Shown: piece after piece, positions 8,070 through 17,094 of the stretch
How positions within the stretch are numbered: the first letter of the stretch is position 1
Layout: every line of letters starts with the position of its first letter
Assembly: GCF_002998295.1 (NCBI RefSeq)
Contig: NZ_CP027226.1
Coordinates: 496,001-560,000, forward strand
From: Fastidiosipila sanguinis
GTDB taxonomy: Bacteria > Bacillota > Clostridia > Saccharofermentanales > Fastidiosipilaceae
Length of the DNA stretch: 64,000 bases
Direction: 5' to 3'
The notes under the pieces: model-generated
Database searches by the model: none
What the model was told of the DNA's origin: nothing
Seen by the model: the letters and a program-made list of their open reading frames with translations, nothing else
Translations under genes and position numbers: made by a program

Positions 8070-9724
8070 ATATTTTGTCCTTCATTTATTGATGTCAGAA
8101 CTACACCCTTATTTTTGTCATAAATCCAATCTATAGCCCATTGAGACTCAAAGAGAAGTACTGGATTGCCAAGGTGATCTTCGACTAACAAAGTACTTGA
8201 TGTCATATCTAAATCTTCTAGATCTTTACTTGGAGCATCTTTCTCGAATTTCACCCAGCGAGCGAAGCGATAGTTTAAATTACTTTGAACTAGTTCAACC
8301 TTGTACTCATTCTTTAATCGCTCACGTAAGACATCGAACTGCAAGACACCAACAACACCAACAACATAAGTTTCTGTACCGATGCTAGGTTCTTTATACA
8401 TCTGAATAGTACCTTCTTGTGCTAATTGGGTCATACCTTTTATAAATTGTTTACGTTTGAGACTATCCTTAGCTTGAACTCTAGCAAAGTGTTCCGGGGC
8501 GAAACTAGGTATGGCTTCGAAGTTTACCTCTGCGCCAGCAGAACATATGGAGTCACCAATTCTATAAATACCTGGATCATAAATACCAATAATATCTCCA
8601 GCGTAAGCTTGGTCTACAGTCTTATGATCTTGAGCCATGAACTGTTGAGGTTGCTGTAAACGTATTGTCTTGCTAGAGTTTACATTGACAACTTCCATAT
8701 CTTTTTCGAATTTACCTGAGCATATTCTAAGAAATGCCAAACGGTCTCTGTGTCCTGGATTCATGTTTGCTTGAATTTTGAAGATAAAACCTCTAAAAGC
8801 CTCATCGTTAGGATCAATTAAACCTTGATCGCTCTTACGAGGACTTGGGGAAGGACTCATTTTCAAGAAATACTGTAAGAAAGTTTCTACACCAAAGTTA
8901 CTAATAGCAGAACCAAAGAACATTGGTGTCAACTCACCATTATTAATAAGTTCGAAATCCAGATCATCTCCAGCGATATCGAGAAGCTCAATCTCTTCCA
9001 TTAAAGTTTCGTGGTACTCAGTTCCGAGAATTTTATCTAGCTCTGGATCTTCAATAGAGTTTACGCTGACTGTAACTCTACTGGCACCGTGGTCTTCATT
9101 TTCGTCATTAAATAATTCAACTTCTCTGGTACGACGATTGTAAACACCTTTGAAATCACCATAAATTCCAATTGGCCAGTTGAAAGGAAAGGCAGATATA
9201 CCTAGAACTTTTTCAATCTCATCCATTAATTCAAATGGGCTTCTGGCAGCTCTATCCATTTTATTGACAAAGGTGAAAATAGGAATTCCACGCATTCTAC
9301 AAACTTGAAAGAGTTTAATGGTTTGTGGCTCAACACCTTTACCACCGTCAATAAGCATGACAGCAGCATCAGCTGCAGTAAGTGTACGATAAGTATCTTC
9401 AGAGAAGTCCTGGTGTCCTGGGGTATCAAGTATATTCACACAATAACCTTCGTATTCAAATTGCATTACAGAAGATGTTACAGAGATACCACGTTGCTTC
9501 TCTATCTCCATCCAGTCACTAGTTGCATGTCTGTTAGCTTTACGAGCTCTAACAGATCCAGCTTCATGTATAGCACCACCGTAAAGTAAGAATTTTTCTG
9601 TAATTGTAGTTTTACCTGCATCCGGGTGAGAGATAATAGCGAAAGTGCGTCGTCTGTCAATTTCTCTATCAAGCTCTTGTTTTAATTTGTTTTTGTTTTT
9701 TTGTTCATTAAGTTCAGAATTCAT
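8057..9724 (-). CDS. prfC: Peptide chain release factor 3
   Basis: RF3 is a translational GTPase that removes RF1/RF2 from the ribosome after peptide release. This 555-residue protein has the P-loop SHPDAGKTT (32-40), G2/G3 elements including DTPGHQDF, and NKMDR as G4. The RF3-specific RARKANRHATSDWMEIEKQRGISV segment follows the P-loop. The C-terminal half (LAQEGTIQMY, GVLQFDVL) is typical of RF3 and rules out EF-G. It starts after an AGAGGA site and is divergently transcribed from yebC. Confidence 0.95.
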   Translation of the reverse strand: MNSELNEQKNKNKLKQELDREIDRRRTFAIISHPDAGKTTITEKFLLYGGAIHEAGSVRARKANRHATSDWMEIEKQRGISVTSSVMQFEYEGYCVNILDTPGHQDFSEDTYRTLTAADAAVMLIDGGKGVEPQTIKLFQVCRMRGIPIFTFVNKMDRAARSPFELMDEIEKVLGISAFPFNWPIGIYGDFKGVYNRRTREVELFNDENEDHGASRVTVSVNSIEDPELDKILGTEYHETLMEEIELLDIAGDDLDFELINNGELTPMFFGSAISNFGVETFLQYFLKMSPSPSPRKSDQGLIDPNDEAFRGFIFKIQANMNPGHRDRLAFLRICSGKFEKDMEVVNVNSSKTIRLQQPQQFMAQDHKTVDQAYAGDIIGIYDPGIYRIGDSICSAGAEVNFEAIPSFAPEHFARVQAKDSLKRKQFIKGMTQLAQEGTIQMYKEPSIGTETYVVGVVGVLQFDVLRERLKNEYKVELVQSNLNYRFARWVKFEKDAPSKDLEDLDMTSSTLLVEDHLGNPVLLFESQWAIDWIYDKNKGVVLTSINEGQNISHV

Positions 9725-9774
9725 TTTTATCCTCTTTATAATTAAAGTTATAGATCAGCACTAAGTGGCTATTT

Positions 9775-9803
9775 TTTACTAATTCTATCAAAAGTACTAT
9801 AAT
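9775..9803 (+). promoter_or_regulatory. Candidate sigma-A promoter for yebC
   Basis: TTTACT (9775-9780) and a perfect TATAAT (9798-9803) are spaced by 17 bp in the divergent prfC/yebC intergenic region. Confidence 0.5.
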
Positions 9804-9894
9804 AGAGTAAATTAAATTATATTCAATAACTTTAGTTATTCTAAAAATAGTCAGTGAAAAAATTATATGAAATTATTGAATTAAGGAGAAGTAT

Positions 9895-10623
9895 ATGGCA
9901 GGACATTCAAAGTGGAATAATATTAAAAGAAGAAAAGGTGCACAAGACGCCAAAAAAGGTAAAATTTTCACCAAGATGGGTCGTGAAATACAGGTAGCAG
10001 TCAAAGAAGGTGGAGCTAATCCAGACCAGAACAAAAGACTAGCTGACGCTATTGAAAAGGCCAAATCCTACAATATGCCTAATGACTCAATTAAGAGAAG
10101 TATTAAAAGAGCAAGTGATTCAAATAATACAGAAGATTTCGAAGCTATTACCTACGAAGGTTATGGACCTAATGGTGTAGCCGTTATTGTTAATGCCTTG
10201 ACTGATAATAGAAATAGAACAGCTGGTAATATACGTCATATTTTTAGCAAACATAATGGTAATTTGGGACAAAATGGTAGTGTTAGTTTCTTGTTTGAAG
10301 AAAAAGGTGAAATATATATAGAAACTGAAAATCTTGATGACGAAGAGTTGATGATGCTAGCCTTAGAAGCTGGGGCTGAAGATATTAAGAAAATAGATGA
10401 AGCTTATCTAGTTGTTACAAGCCCAGAAAGTTATGCAGATGTTAAAAGTACTTTAGCAGATTCTGACTTAGAAATTGTAGAGAGTAGTGTAGGCCCTGTT
10501 GCAATGACTACTGTTGATTTGGATGAGGCTGATGCTGAGATTATGCAAAAATTAATTGATGATCTTGAAGATGATGATGATGTTCAAGAGGTTTACCATA
10601 ACTGGGAACAAGATGATGAGTAA
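9895..10623 (+). CDS. yebC: YebC/PmpR-family regulator (TACO1 family)
   Basis: This 242-residue protein begins with the family signature AGHSKWNNIKRRKGAQDAKKGKIFTK in slightly variant form and contains YEGYGPNGVAVIV. It ends in a very acidic segment (DDLEDDDDVQEVYHNWE). Bacterial homologues were described as transcription factors (PmpR). More recent work on the family points to roles in translation, easing ribosome stalling on difficult motifs. A GGAG ribosome site precedes the ATG. The next gene lies 81 bp downstream. Confidence 0.95.
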   Translation: MAGHSKWNNIKRRKGAQDAKKGKIFTKMGREIQVAVKEGGANPDQNKRLADAIEKAKSYNMPNDSIKRSIKRASDSNNTEDFEAITYEGYGPNGVAVIVNALTDNRNRTAGNIRHIFSKHNGNLGQNGSVSFLFEEKGEIYIETENLDDEELMMLALEAGAEDIKKIDEAYLVVTSPESYADVKSTLADSDLEIVESSVGPVAMTTVDLDEADAEIMQKLIDDLEDDDDVQEVYHNWEQDDE

Positions 10624-10704
10624 GATGCTGAATAATATAAATTTTTAATTCCAAAGTTGAATTACTAGTTAATTTAATTTGTTGTCTAATATTGGAGATT
10701 TTAC

Positions 10705-12036
10705 GTGGCAAGGAAAAAAATTAGAAATATTAATTCTAGACAAAAAGAAATAAAACTTGATAAATTGTATCAGGATTTTTTGTCGCATAATAATTTGATC
10801 TCAGAGCAAGAGCTAGATATAGAATTAGATAAGAATAGAAATAATAGTAGGCCTAGTAAAGTTTTTAGCACTTATAGCAATAAAAAGACAGTTAATAAAA
10901 TAACAGAAGAAATCGAAATTGAAGTTGAACCAGAAATACATCAGGAAGTTTCACATAAGGCTAGAAAAAGATCTTTTAGAAATCTTAGAAATGTATTTTT
11001 AGGACAAAAAGAAAAAGATTCCAGAAAAGAAGTTCCTGAGAATAGAAGAGAAAAGTTTTTTTCTGCAATTAATTCATTTAATCCTTTAACTAATATAGGC
11101 AATGAATTTTCACAAAGATTTACTCCCAAAAATTCTATAGAAAATGAATTGAAAAGAGAGTTGTTTAAGATCAATGTAATTGCTTTTGTTGGACCAGCTG
11201 GAACAGGTAAATCTTCTCGTGCTAATGAATTGGCAAAGCAAAGAAACATTGAACTTTTAATTGATGATGGTTTACTAATAGATTCAGGGAGGATAAAAGC
11301 AGGATCAACGGCAAAAAAAGCAGAAACTAGACTAGAATCAGTTCGACAAGCGTTGTTTATGGATGAAAGTGCTGCGCTGAGTATGAGAAGAAGTCTGGCA
11401 GATCTAAAACCTCAACGACTAATGATTTTAGGAACATCAGACAAGATGATATTGAAAATATGTGAGAATCTCTATTTACCTGAACCTGTTGAATATATTC
11501 GTATCGGAGATGTATCAACTGCTGAGGAGCAACGTCAAGCTAAATTAGCAAGGAAAACTCAAGGAAGTCATGCGATACCTGTTACCAGTATGGAGATTAA
11601 ACATGAGTTTAGTGGATCTTTTTTTGATCCAATTAGAATTTGGAGAAAAAGATTCGGTGAAGTTGATAGAGTCGCAGGATATTCGGAAAGAACAATTGTT
11701 AGACCTACATTCAGTACGGTAGGAGTAAACGTCATGACTGATGAAGCTATAACTTCTATGGTGGAAATTATTACCAAAGACATAGAAGGTCTGGCTGAGG
11801 TCTTGGATGTAGAAGCGATTACTAATCCCTACGGAGCAATATTAAATTTGGAGATAAGTTTATTTTATGGTTATAACGCTCAAGAGGTAATGGTGCAAGT
11901 TCAAGATTATATAATCGAACAGGTTGAGTATTATACAGCAATTAATATTTTGAGTGTTAATATGAGTTGTCGCAGAGTTGTGCATGTGAAAGGAAAAGAA
12001 TGGCTAGAAAAGAACAAATATATACAATTCCAGTAA
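10705..12036 (+). CDS. P-loop ATPase with C-terminal Asp23/Gls24-like domain
   Basis: This 443-residue protein has three parts. Residues 1-150 are basic and probably disordered. Residues about 155-270 hold a P-loop GPAGTGKS (163-170) and a nucleotide-kinase-like core (LIDDGLLIDSG, RLMILGTSDKMI). Residues about 328-425 look like the Asp23/Gls24/YqhY fold (GVNVMTDEAITSMVEII ... VQVQDYIIEQVEYYTAINILSVNM). Asp23-like proteins work at the membrane and in envelope or fatty-acid homeostasis. The ATPase fusion is unusual to me. It starts with GTG (ribosome site GGAG) and overlaps the DUF6062 gene by 37 bp. The Asp23 assignment rests on pattern only. Confidence 0.65.
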   Translation: MARKKIRNINSRQKEIKLDKLYQDFLSHNNLISEQELDIELDKNRNNSRPSKVFSTYSNKKTVNKITEEIEIEVEPEIHQEVSHKARKRSFRNLRNVFLGQKEKDSRKEVPENRREKFFSAINSFNPLTNIGNEFSQRFTPKNSIENELKRELFKINVIAFVGPAGTGKSSRANELAKQRNIELLIDDGLLIDSGRIKAGSTAKKAETRLESVRQALFMDESAALSMRRSLADLKPQRLMILGTSDKMILKICENLYLPEPVEYIRIGDVSTAEEQRQAKLARKTQGSHAIPVTSMEIKHEFSGSFFDPIRIWRKRFGEVDRVAGYSERTIVRPTFSTVGVNVMTDEAITSMVEIITKDIEGLAEVLDVEAITNPYGAILNLEISLFYGYNAQEVMVQVQDYIIEQVEYYTAINILSVNMSCRRVVHVKGKEWLEKNKYIQFQ

Positions 12037-12761
12037 ATGATGCTTTTAATCAATTTAAGCTTTGTCCGATATGTGAATTAAGAGAAAAAAGAACGGAGAG
12101 TTTAATTGAGTACTATTTAGGTCCTTCATTGATGGAACCAGATAATAGAGTAGAGACTAATGAAAAAGGCTTCTGTAATGATCACTATTCAAGACTTTAT
12201 AATTCTCAGAATAATAGGTTAGGTTTAGGTTTAATTACTCATACTTACATGTTAGAGCAGTACAAAGAGTTGCAAAAAATTTTGAAGAATAGTCATAAAA
12301 ATGAATCATCTTTCTTTAATTTGAGAAACAGCAATAAAGATAGTTTACTTAGTGCATCTGAGAAGATAATGAATATCGTTAACACTTGTGCGATTTGTGA
12401 TAAATTAAATCACACAATGAAAAATTATATTGATGTCATATTTTATCAATTTCAAACAGATAAAGAATTTAGAGAAAAGTTTAATCAAATTCAAGTCTTC
12501 TGTTTGCCTGACATGGCTTTGCTTTTAAAATATGCTGCAGAGTATTTGAAACAGGATGAAAGATCTGCCTTTGTAAATATTTTAGAAAATATCAACATGA
12601 AGAAATACAAAGACTTAGCAGATGAGGTTGAATGGTTCACACTAAAGTTTGATTATAGATATAAGGATAAATCATGGGGAAATAGCAAAACTTCTATTCC
12701 TAGAGCGATCAACACTAATACAGGCTTAGCTCCTCTCGAGAGGGAGGATCTAGATGACTAA
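12000..12761 (+). CDS. DUF6062-family protein
   Basis: This 253-residue protein of unknown function has the N-terminus IYTIPVNDAFNQFKLCPICELREKRTE, then YYLGPSLMEPDNRVETNEKGFC and SRLYNSQNNRLGLGLITHT. These match what I know of DUF6062 proteins of Clostridia. CPIC near the N-terminus and CAIC mid-protein could form metal sites. An upstream TTG at 11967 is possible, but AAAGGA just before ATG 12000 and the usual family start favour 12000. It lies between the ATPase/Asp23 gene and an unknown gene with overlapping ends, so the three form one translational unit. Confidence 0.8.
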   Translation: MARKEQIYTIPVNDAFNQFKLCPICELREKRTESLIEYYLGPSLMEPDNRVETNEKGFCNDHYSRLYNSQNNRLGLGLITHTYMLEQYKELQKILKNSHKNESSFFNLRNSNKDSLLSASEKIMNIVNTCAICDKLNHTMKNYIDVIFYQFQTDKEFREKFNQIQVFCLPDMALLLKYAAEYLKQDERSAFVNILENINMKKYKDLADEVEWFTLKFDYRYKDKSWGNSKTSIPRAINTNTGLAPLEREDLDD

Positions 12762-13254
12762 TAATGCAACTAGTAATCTCGAGAAAAAAGAAATACTCTT
12801 AGAAGATATAGATGAATATGCTTATTTGATAGAAGAAAGTGAGATTTTTATCGAAAACAAAGAAGACGATAATGGTAAAAAACTGTTTTATTGTAATAAA
12901 AATTTCATTGGAGCAGTTCAAGATGCAGAAAGTGAGAGACTACTTAAACAACTTATTTCAGACTTAGTAAATTTCGCAAATATAGATAATATTAGTATTA
13001 GATTCTTATTTGTCAGCGAAGCAGTTGAGCTTTTTGAATATATAGAATCAGAATTTGCTAAGGTGGAGCTTAGTGTAAACAGAAATGAAGTAGAAACTAA
13101 TATTAAATTCTATTTTTCTGAGGACTCTTTAAAACATTATATGGATGAGAAATTATTAGATATAACTCAATTAAAAAAAGAAAATATTGAGATACTAAGT
13201 AGTCGAGCGATTGCAAGTTTATTAATGATTTCTGATGTCGTAACTTTAACTTAA
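12754..13254 (+). CDS. Hypothetical acidic protein
   Basis: I do not recognise this 166-residue protein. It is acidic, with no signal peptide, TM segment or cysteine motif beyond a single CNKN. Alternating strands and helices (KLFYCNKNFIGAVQ, SIRFLFVSEAVELFEYI) suggest a small alpha/beta domain. It starts 8 bp inside the DUF6062 gene after a strong GAGGGAGG site. Translational coupling to the DUF6062 and ATPase genes suggests a shared process. Confidence 0.75.
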   Translation: MTNNATSNLEKKEILLEDIDEYAYLIEESEIFIENKEDDNGKKLFYCNKNFIGAVQDAESERLLKQLISDLVNFANIDNISIRFLFVSEAVELFEYIESEFAKVELSVNRNEVETNIKFYFSEDSLKHYMDEKLLDITQLKKENIEILSSRAIASLLMISDVVTLT

Positions 13255-13274
13255 GGTTTTAACTGTGGTATAAT
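13246..13274 (+). promoter_or_regulatory. Candidate extended -10 promoter for the Smr-like gene
   Basis: TTAACT (13246-13251) and TGG-TATAAT (-10 at 13269-13274) are spaced by 17 bp. The promoter overlaps the stop of the preceding gene and leaves a leader of about 150 nt before the GTG at 13432. Confidence 0.55.
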
Positions 13275-13431
13275 ATTAGTGGTAATTTGTTTTGTTCTAA
13301 AATTTATTTCGAGATAGATATTACGTGAATTATGCTGTTTATTAAGCGTTTAGAAATCTGTTAATAGCAGGCTCGATTTAAGTATTTTGAACTATATGGA
13401 TAGTATTTACATTTGAATTGGGAGGTGGAAT

Positions 13432-13785
13432 GTGAGCAAAAAAAATCAAACATCTTTAATAGACTTGGCAGACTCTAATAATTCTTCTGCAGATGTTTTG
13501 AGAAAATTAAAGATCCAATTAATGACCATCAGTAGAATGAAAATTCCTAAGATTAAAATATATCATGGGCATGGTTTAAGTGCAGATGGTGATAATATTA
13601 GAAATATAGTTAGAGCGGAATTATTGGAACAAGCTCGCAAGGAAAGAATTAAAGCTTTTTGTCCGGGTGAAGTATTTGGCCCTTTCGAAAAAGAAGGTAG
13701 AAAAATTGTCGAGGTGGATCCTAGTTTTAGAGATGATGACGATTGGACCAAGAGCAATTCAGAGATTACAGTGGTTGCACTTTAA
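13432..13785 (+). CDS. Small protein with divergent Smr-like domain
   Basis: This 117-residue protein starts with GTG after GGGAGGTGG. Residues about 38-117 resemble a small Smr (MutS2 C-terminal) nuclease-like domain: KIKIYHGHG stands where Smr has its HGxG strand, IRNIVRAELLEQ matches the LRxxVxxxL helix, and the protein ends in ITVVAL like the final Smr strand. The usual LDLHG motif is missing, so the assignment is tentative. It is a single-gene unit with its own promoter and a perfect terminator. Confidence 0.6.
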   Translation: MSKKNQTSLIDLADSNNSSADVLRKLKIQLMTISRMKIPKIKIYHGHGLSADGDNIRNIVRAELLEQARKERIKAFCPGEVFGPFEKEGRKIVEVDPSFRDDDDWTKSNSEITVVAL

Positions 13786-13814
13786 TTATTTTTGTTAATT
13801 AAATTTAAAATGCT

Positions 13815-13853
13815 AAAACCTGAATAAAAATGTTTTATTCAGGTTTTACTTTT
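13815..13853 (+). terminator. Intrinsic terminator
   Basis: A perfect 15-bp stem, AAAACCTGAATAAAA / TTTTATTCAGGTTTT, with a 3-nt loop is followed by a T-rich stretch after the Smr-like gene. Confidence 0.85.
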
Positions 13854-13943
13854 GTTTTAATTTGTGAATTTTAATATATAATAGATGCAATAATATTAGC
13901 TTTTTTATAGGCTAATAAATTTGATGTGAGGGTGGTTTTTCTA

Positions 13944-14735
13944 ATGCTAGAAATTAAAAATTTAAATAAAAGATATTCTAAAGTTTATGCAAATAAAAAT
14001 ATAAATGTAACAATTCCTGATAATTCAGTAACATTGCTGGTTGGGCCTAATGGTGCTGGTAAGTCTACTTTAATCAAAAGTATTATGGGCTTGTTGAGTT
14101 ATGATGGTGAAATAACAATAGATGGTTACAGTAATAAATCTGTTGAAGGTAGAAATTTAATAGGATATATACCTGAACTACCTCACTTATACGAAATATT
14201 AACAGTAGATGAGCATTTAGAGTTTATTGCTAGAGTCTATAAATTGGAAAACTGGAGAGAGCGTGCAGATGCTTTGTTGAGAAGACTAGATATGTATGAG
14301 AACAAGGATAAAATGGGCTCAGAATTATCTAAAGGTATGCAACAAAAGCTAAACATCATGGTTGCTCTTTTGCCAAAACCTAAATTTGTTTTGCTGGACG
14401 AACCAATGATAGGTCTTGACCCTAGAGCTATTGTTGAGCTAAAACATATGATTGCCGAGCTCAAAGCAGAGGGAACTTCTTTATTAATTTCTACACATAT
14501 TCTAGATACAGTTGATGAGATCTGGGATAAAGTTCTAATAATGACAGAAGGTAGTATTGTAGCAGTAGCTGACAAAAAGCAATTAGATGAAAACAATGAA
14601 ACACTTGAGGAACTGTTCTTCCGTGTTACTGATTTGGATCATACTGATATAAAAGTTACTACCAATGTAGAAGATTATCAAAACTTAGAAGTAGAAAACA
14701 ATTCTGAATCTAGTGAAAATGAAGATAAGAATTAG
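13944..14735 (+). CDS. ABC transporter ATP-binding protein (export type)
   Basis: This 263-residue ATPase has Walker A GPNGAGKS (34-41), signature LSKGM, Walker B FVLLDEP followed by IGLDP, and switch His STH. The IGYIPELPHLYEILTV segment and the DTVDEIWDKVLIM region are typical of ABC-2-type export or maintenance ATPases (YhaQ/EcsA-like). An in-frame GTG at 13926 lies inside the likely ribosome site (GAGGGTGG, 13928-13935), so ATG 13944 is chosen. The C-terminal 30 residues are acidic and Asn-rich. The permease follows 14 bp later. Confidence 0.88.
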   Translation: MLEIKNLNKRYSKVYANKNINVTIPDNSVTLLVGPNGAGKSTLIKSIMGLLSYDGEITIDGYSNKSVEGRNLIGYIPELPHLYEILTVDEHLEFIARVYKLENWRERADALLRRLDMYENKDKMGSELSKGMQQKLNIMVALLPKPKFVLLDEPMIGLDPRAIVELKHMIAELKAEGTSLLISTHILDTVDEIWDKVLIMTEGSIVAVADKKQLDENNETLEELFFRVTDLDHTDIKVTTNVEDYQNLEVENNSESSENEDKN

Positions 14736-14749
14736 AGATAGGGGTTAAG

Positions 14750-16393
14750 ATGAGAGCAATAATTTATTTGTATAGAAAAAAAGCTATAGGTTGGCTAAGA
14801 AACAGTCTTAAGCACCCATCCCAACTCATAAGCTTAGTTTTTGTTGTTGGAATTATGGTCTTGAGTATTTTTAATGCGAAAAATACTCAGCTTTATGATA
14901 TGTTTTCTGGCGAAAATGGGATTAAGCCAGATCAGGCAACAATAAATTTAGTAAACAATTCTATAACGATAGGTATTTGGGCACTTGTAGCAACTACGAT
15001 ACTCATAAGTTTATTTAACGCTGCCAAAAAGGGTGTTGCTCAATATTCAATGGCAGATGTTCAATTTATTATGACAGCGCCATTCAAATCACAAAATGTA
15101 TTGCTATATGGAATGCTAAATAAATTTTTAGGTACTTTATTTTTAGGTATATTTATTGTTTATTTGGCACCACAACTTAAAGCGATAGGGTTTCAAGATT
15201 CTAGATTAGGATTTTTTATCTTTGGAATTATCTTGATATTGATTTGTGTTCAAGCCTGGAAACAAGCTATATATGTTCTATGCATTAACAATAAACAAGT
15301 AAACAAGGTATTAAAAATTTCAATAATTATGCTAGCGATGTTAATTTTAGGAGCTGGTCTAGCTTACTTCTTCCTAGCTAATGGTACAACTGAAGGTTTA
15401 GCCAATATGTTATCTAATAATATCTTGATTAGATATTTTCCACTATTAGGATGGGCTGCTAGTTTTATTGTAACTACTTTTAAGGGTGATTTAATTAATT
15501 TAATTTTACCTACAATTTTATTAATAGCATCAGCAGTATTATCAGTAGTTTACACATATAGTGTTGATGTTGATTTTTATGAAGATGCTACCAATGCAGC
15601 AAAAGAAATAGCTGATATTCAAGAAAAAGTGAAGAGCAATAAAACAGGAGTAGTGTTCAGTAGTAATAAGAAACACAAAGTTAGAGACAAAGGTTTGAAA
15701 GGTGGTAAAGGAGAGAGTGCATTTTTATTTCTACACCTTGCTGAAACACGCAGGAAGAAACCTTATTATATAGGAATTTCTACATTAATCTATACAGTAA
15801 TTGCTGTAGTATTGTATTTCTTGTTAAAAGAAGAAGTTACAATGGGTTCTGAAATAAGTAGAGAAACCGTATTGTTTATTTTTATGGGTGCTTGTGCATA
15901 CTTTATGTACTTTTTAAGTATGGCTAATCCTGTAATTTCCGATATGACTCAACCTTACTTCTATTACTTACCAGGAAAATCCTATAAGAAGGTAATTTAT
16001 TCAAGTCTAACACCAGTCTTATATACCTTAATAGATGTTCTCCCAGCAATGATTATTTTATTTGCTCTATTTAGGATGAATATAATTGTTTTGTTGAGTG
16101 TATATCTCGCAATCGCAGTATTTAATTTCTTCTATATGGGATTACAAATTTATGTATTTAGCATTACTGGATCATACGAAGGTATTTTAGCTCAATTTAT
16201 AATGCCCCTTATAATGTTAATTGGTATTGCTCCAGCAGTAGCAGGAATGATATTTACTGCCATGTTTGCTATGCAATATGGAGTTTGGTTGTACCTCTTA
16301 GGTATCTTGGCTGTTATTATATATATTCTTTTGTTCTATGCAGGAAGTGTTGCTGTAGGAGCTTGGAGACTAAATAAAGGTATAAGAGAATAG
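14750..16393 (+). CDS. ABC transporter permease (putative ABC exporter family)
   Basis: This 547-residue polytopic protein has about 12 hydrophobic segments arranged in two halves. A basic cytoplasmic stretch in between (KKHKVRDKGLKGGKGE) is followed by the LHLAETRRKKPYYIG element. It resembles the putative ABC-exporter permeases (PF16962-type) of Firmicutes, paired with the ATPase immediately upstream. The substrate is unknown. Family relatives are involved in export or in envelope homeostasis. It ends just before a bidirectional terminator. Confidence 0.8.
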   Translation: MRAIIYLYRKKAIGWLRNSLKHPSQLISLVFVVGIMVLSIFNAKNTQLYDMFSGENGIKPDQATINLVNNSITIGIWALVATTILISLFNAAKKGVAQYSMADVQFIMTAPFKSQNVLLYGMLNKFLGTLFLGIFIVYLAPQLKAIGFQDSRLGFFIFGIILILICVQAWKQAIYVLCINNKQVNKVLKISIIMLAMLILGAGLAYFFLANGTTEGLANMLSNNILIRYFPLLGWAASFIVTTFKGDLINLILPTILLIASAVLSVVYTYSVDVDFYEDATNAAKEIADIQEKVKSNKTGVVFSSNKKHKVRDKGLKGGKGESAFLFLHLAETRRKKPYYIGISTLIYTVIAVVLYFLLKEEVTMGSEISRETVLFIFMGACAYFMYFLSMANPVISDMTQPYFYYLPGKSYKKVIYSSLTPVLYTLIDVLPAMIILFALFRMNIIVLLSVYLAIAVFNFFYMGLQIYVFSITGSYEGILAQFIMPLIMLIGIAPAVAGMIFTAMFAMQYGVWLYLLGILAVIIYILLFYAGSVAVGAWRLNKGIRE

Positions 16394-16425
16394 GAAAAAA
16401 CTTTTTGTGGTTTAAAAACAATGTA

Positions 16426-16461
16426 AAAAAATGGGTATCAATAATTTGATACCCATTTTTT
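16426..16461. terminator. Bidirectional intrinsic terminator
   Basis: AAAAAATGGGTATCAA / TTGATACCCATTTTTT forms a 16-bp stem with a 4-nt loop. T-runs on both strands serve the converging ABC permease and apt genes. Confidence 0.88.
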
Positions 16462-16482
16462 GCTGTAATTTGAGAAATAAAA

Positions 16483-16995
16483 CTATATCTCTAATAATCT
16501 GTAAATTTCGTAATCTTTGAGAGCTTCACGGCCACCTAAACCACTTAGTTCGATAAAGAATGATGTGCCGACAATTTCTCCACCTAACTCTTCTACAAGC
16601 TTACAACTTGCATTTGCAGTACCACCAGTTGCTAAAAGGTCATCAACTAATAAAACTTTTTGACCTGGTTTAATAGCATCTCTATGAATTTCAAGGGTAT
16701 TGCTACCATATTCTAAATCGTAATCAATGCTTAAAGTTTCTGCTGGTAATTTATTAGGTTTTCTAACTGGCACGAAACCTTTGTGAGCTGCAAAAGCTAA
16801 TGCTGCACCAAAAATAAATCCTCTTGATTCAGAGCCTACAATAATATCAAAATCTAGATCCTTTACTTGCTCTAGCATTTGTCTAATTACTTCTTCAAAT
16901 GCATCGGGATCTTTTAAAACAGTTGTGATATCAATAAATGTAATTCCTGCTTCTGGAAAATCAGGTATCTTTCTTAGTTTTTCTTCTAGATTCAT
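16483..16995 (-). CDS. apt: Adenine phosphoribosyltransferase
   Basis: This 170-residue enzyme converts adenine and PRPP to AMP. The PRPP-binding motif VLLVDDLLATGGTA, the SRGFIFG element and the KPNKLP flexible-loop region are all present. Length is standard. A clear AGGAG site lies upstream of the ATG. It complements the adenine-releasing nucleosidase at 625-1302. Confidence 0.96.
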   Translation of the reverse strand: MNLEEKLRKIPDFPEAGITFIDITTVLKDPDAFEEVIRQMLEQVKDLDFDIIVGSESRGFIFGAALAFAAHKGFVPVRKPNKLPAETLSIDYDLEYGSNTLEIHRDAIKPGQKVLLVDDLLATGGTANASCKLVEELGGEIVGTSFFIELSGLGGREALKDYEIYRLLEI

Positions 16996-17094
16996 AATTC
17001 CTCCTAGTAAGGTTTTCTAGTGAATCCTTACTGAATTATTATAGTCTATTATTTAAAATACTGCACCTAGTTCATTAGTTTTATTATTTTATAG

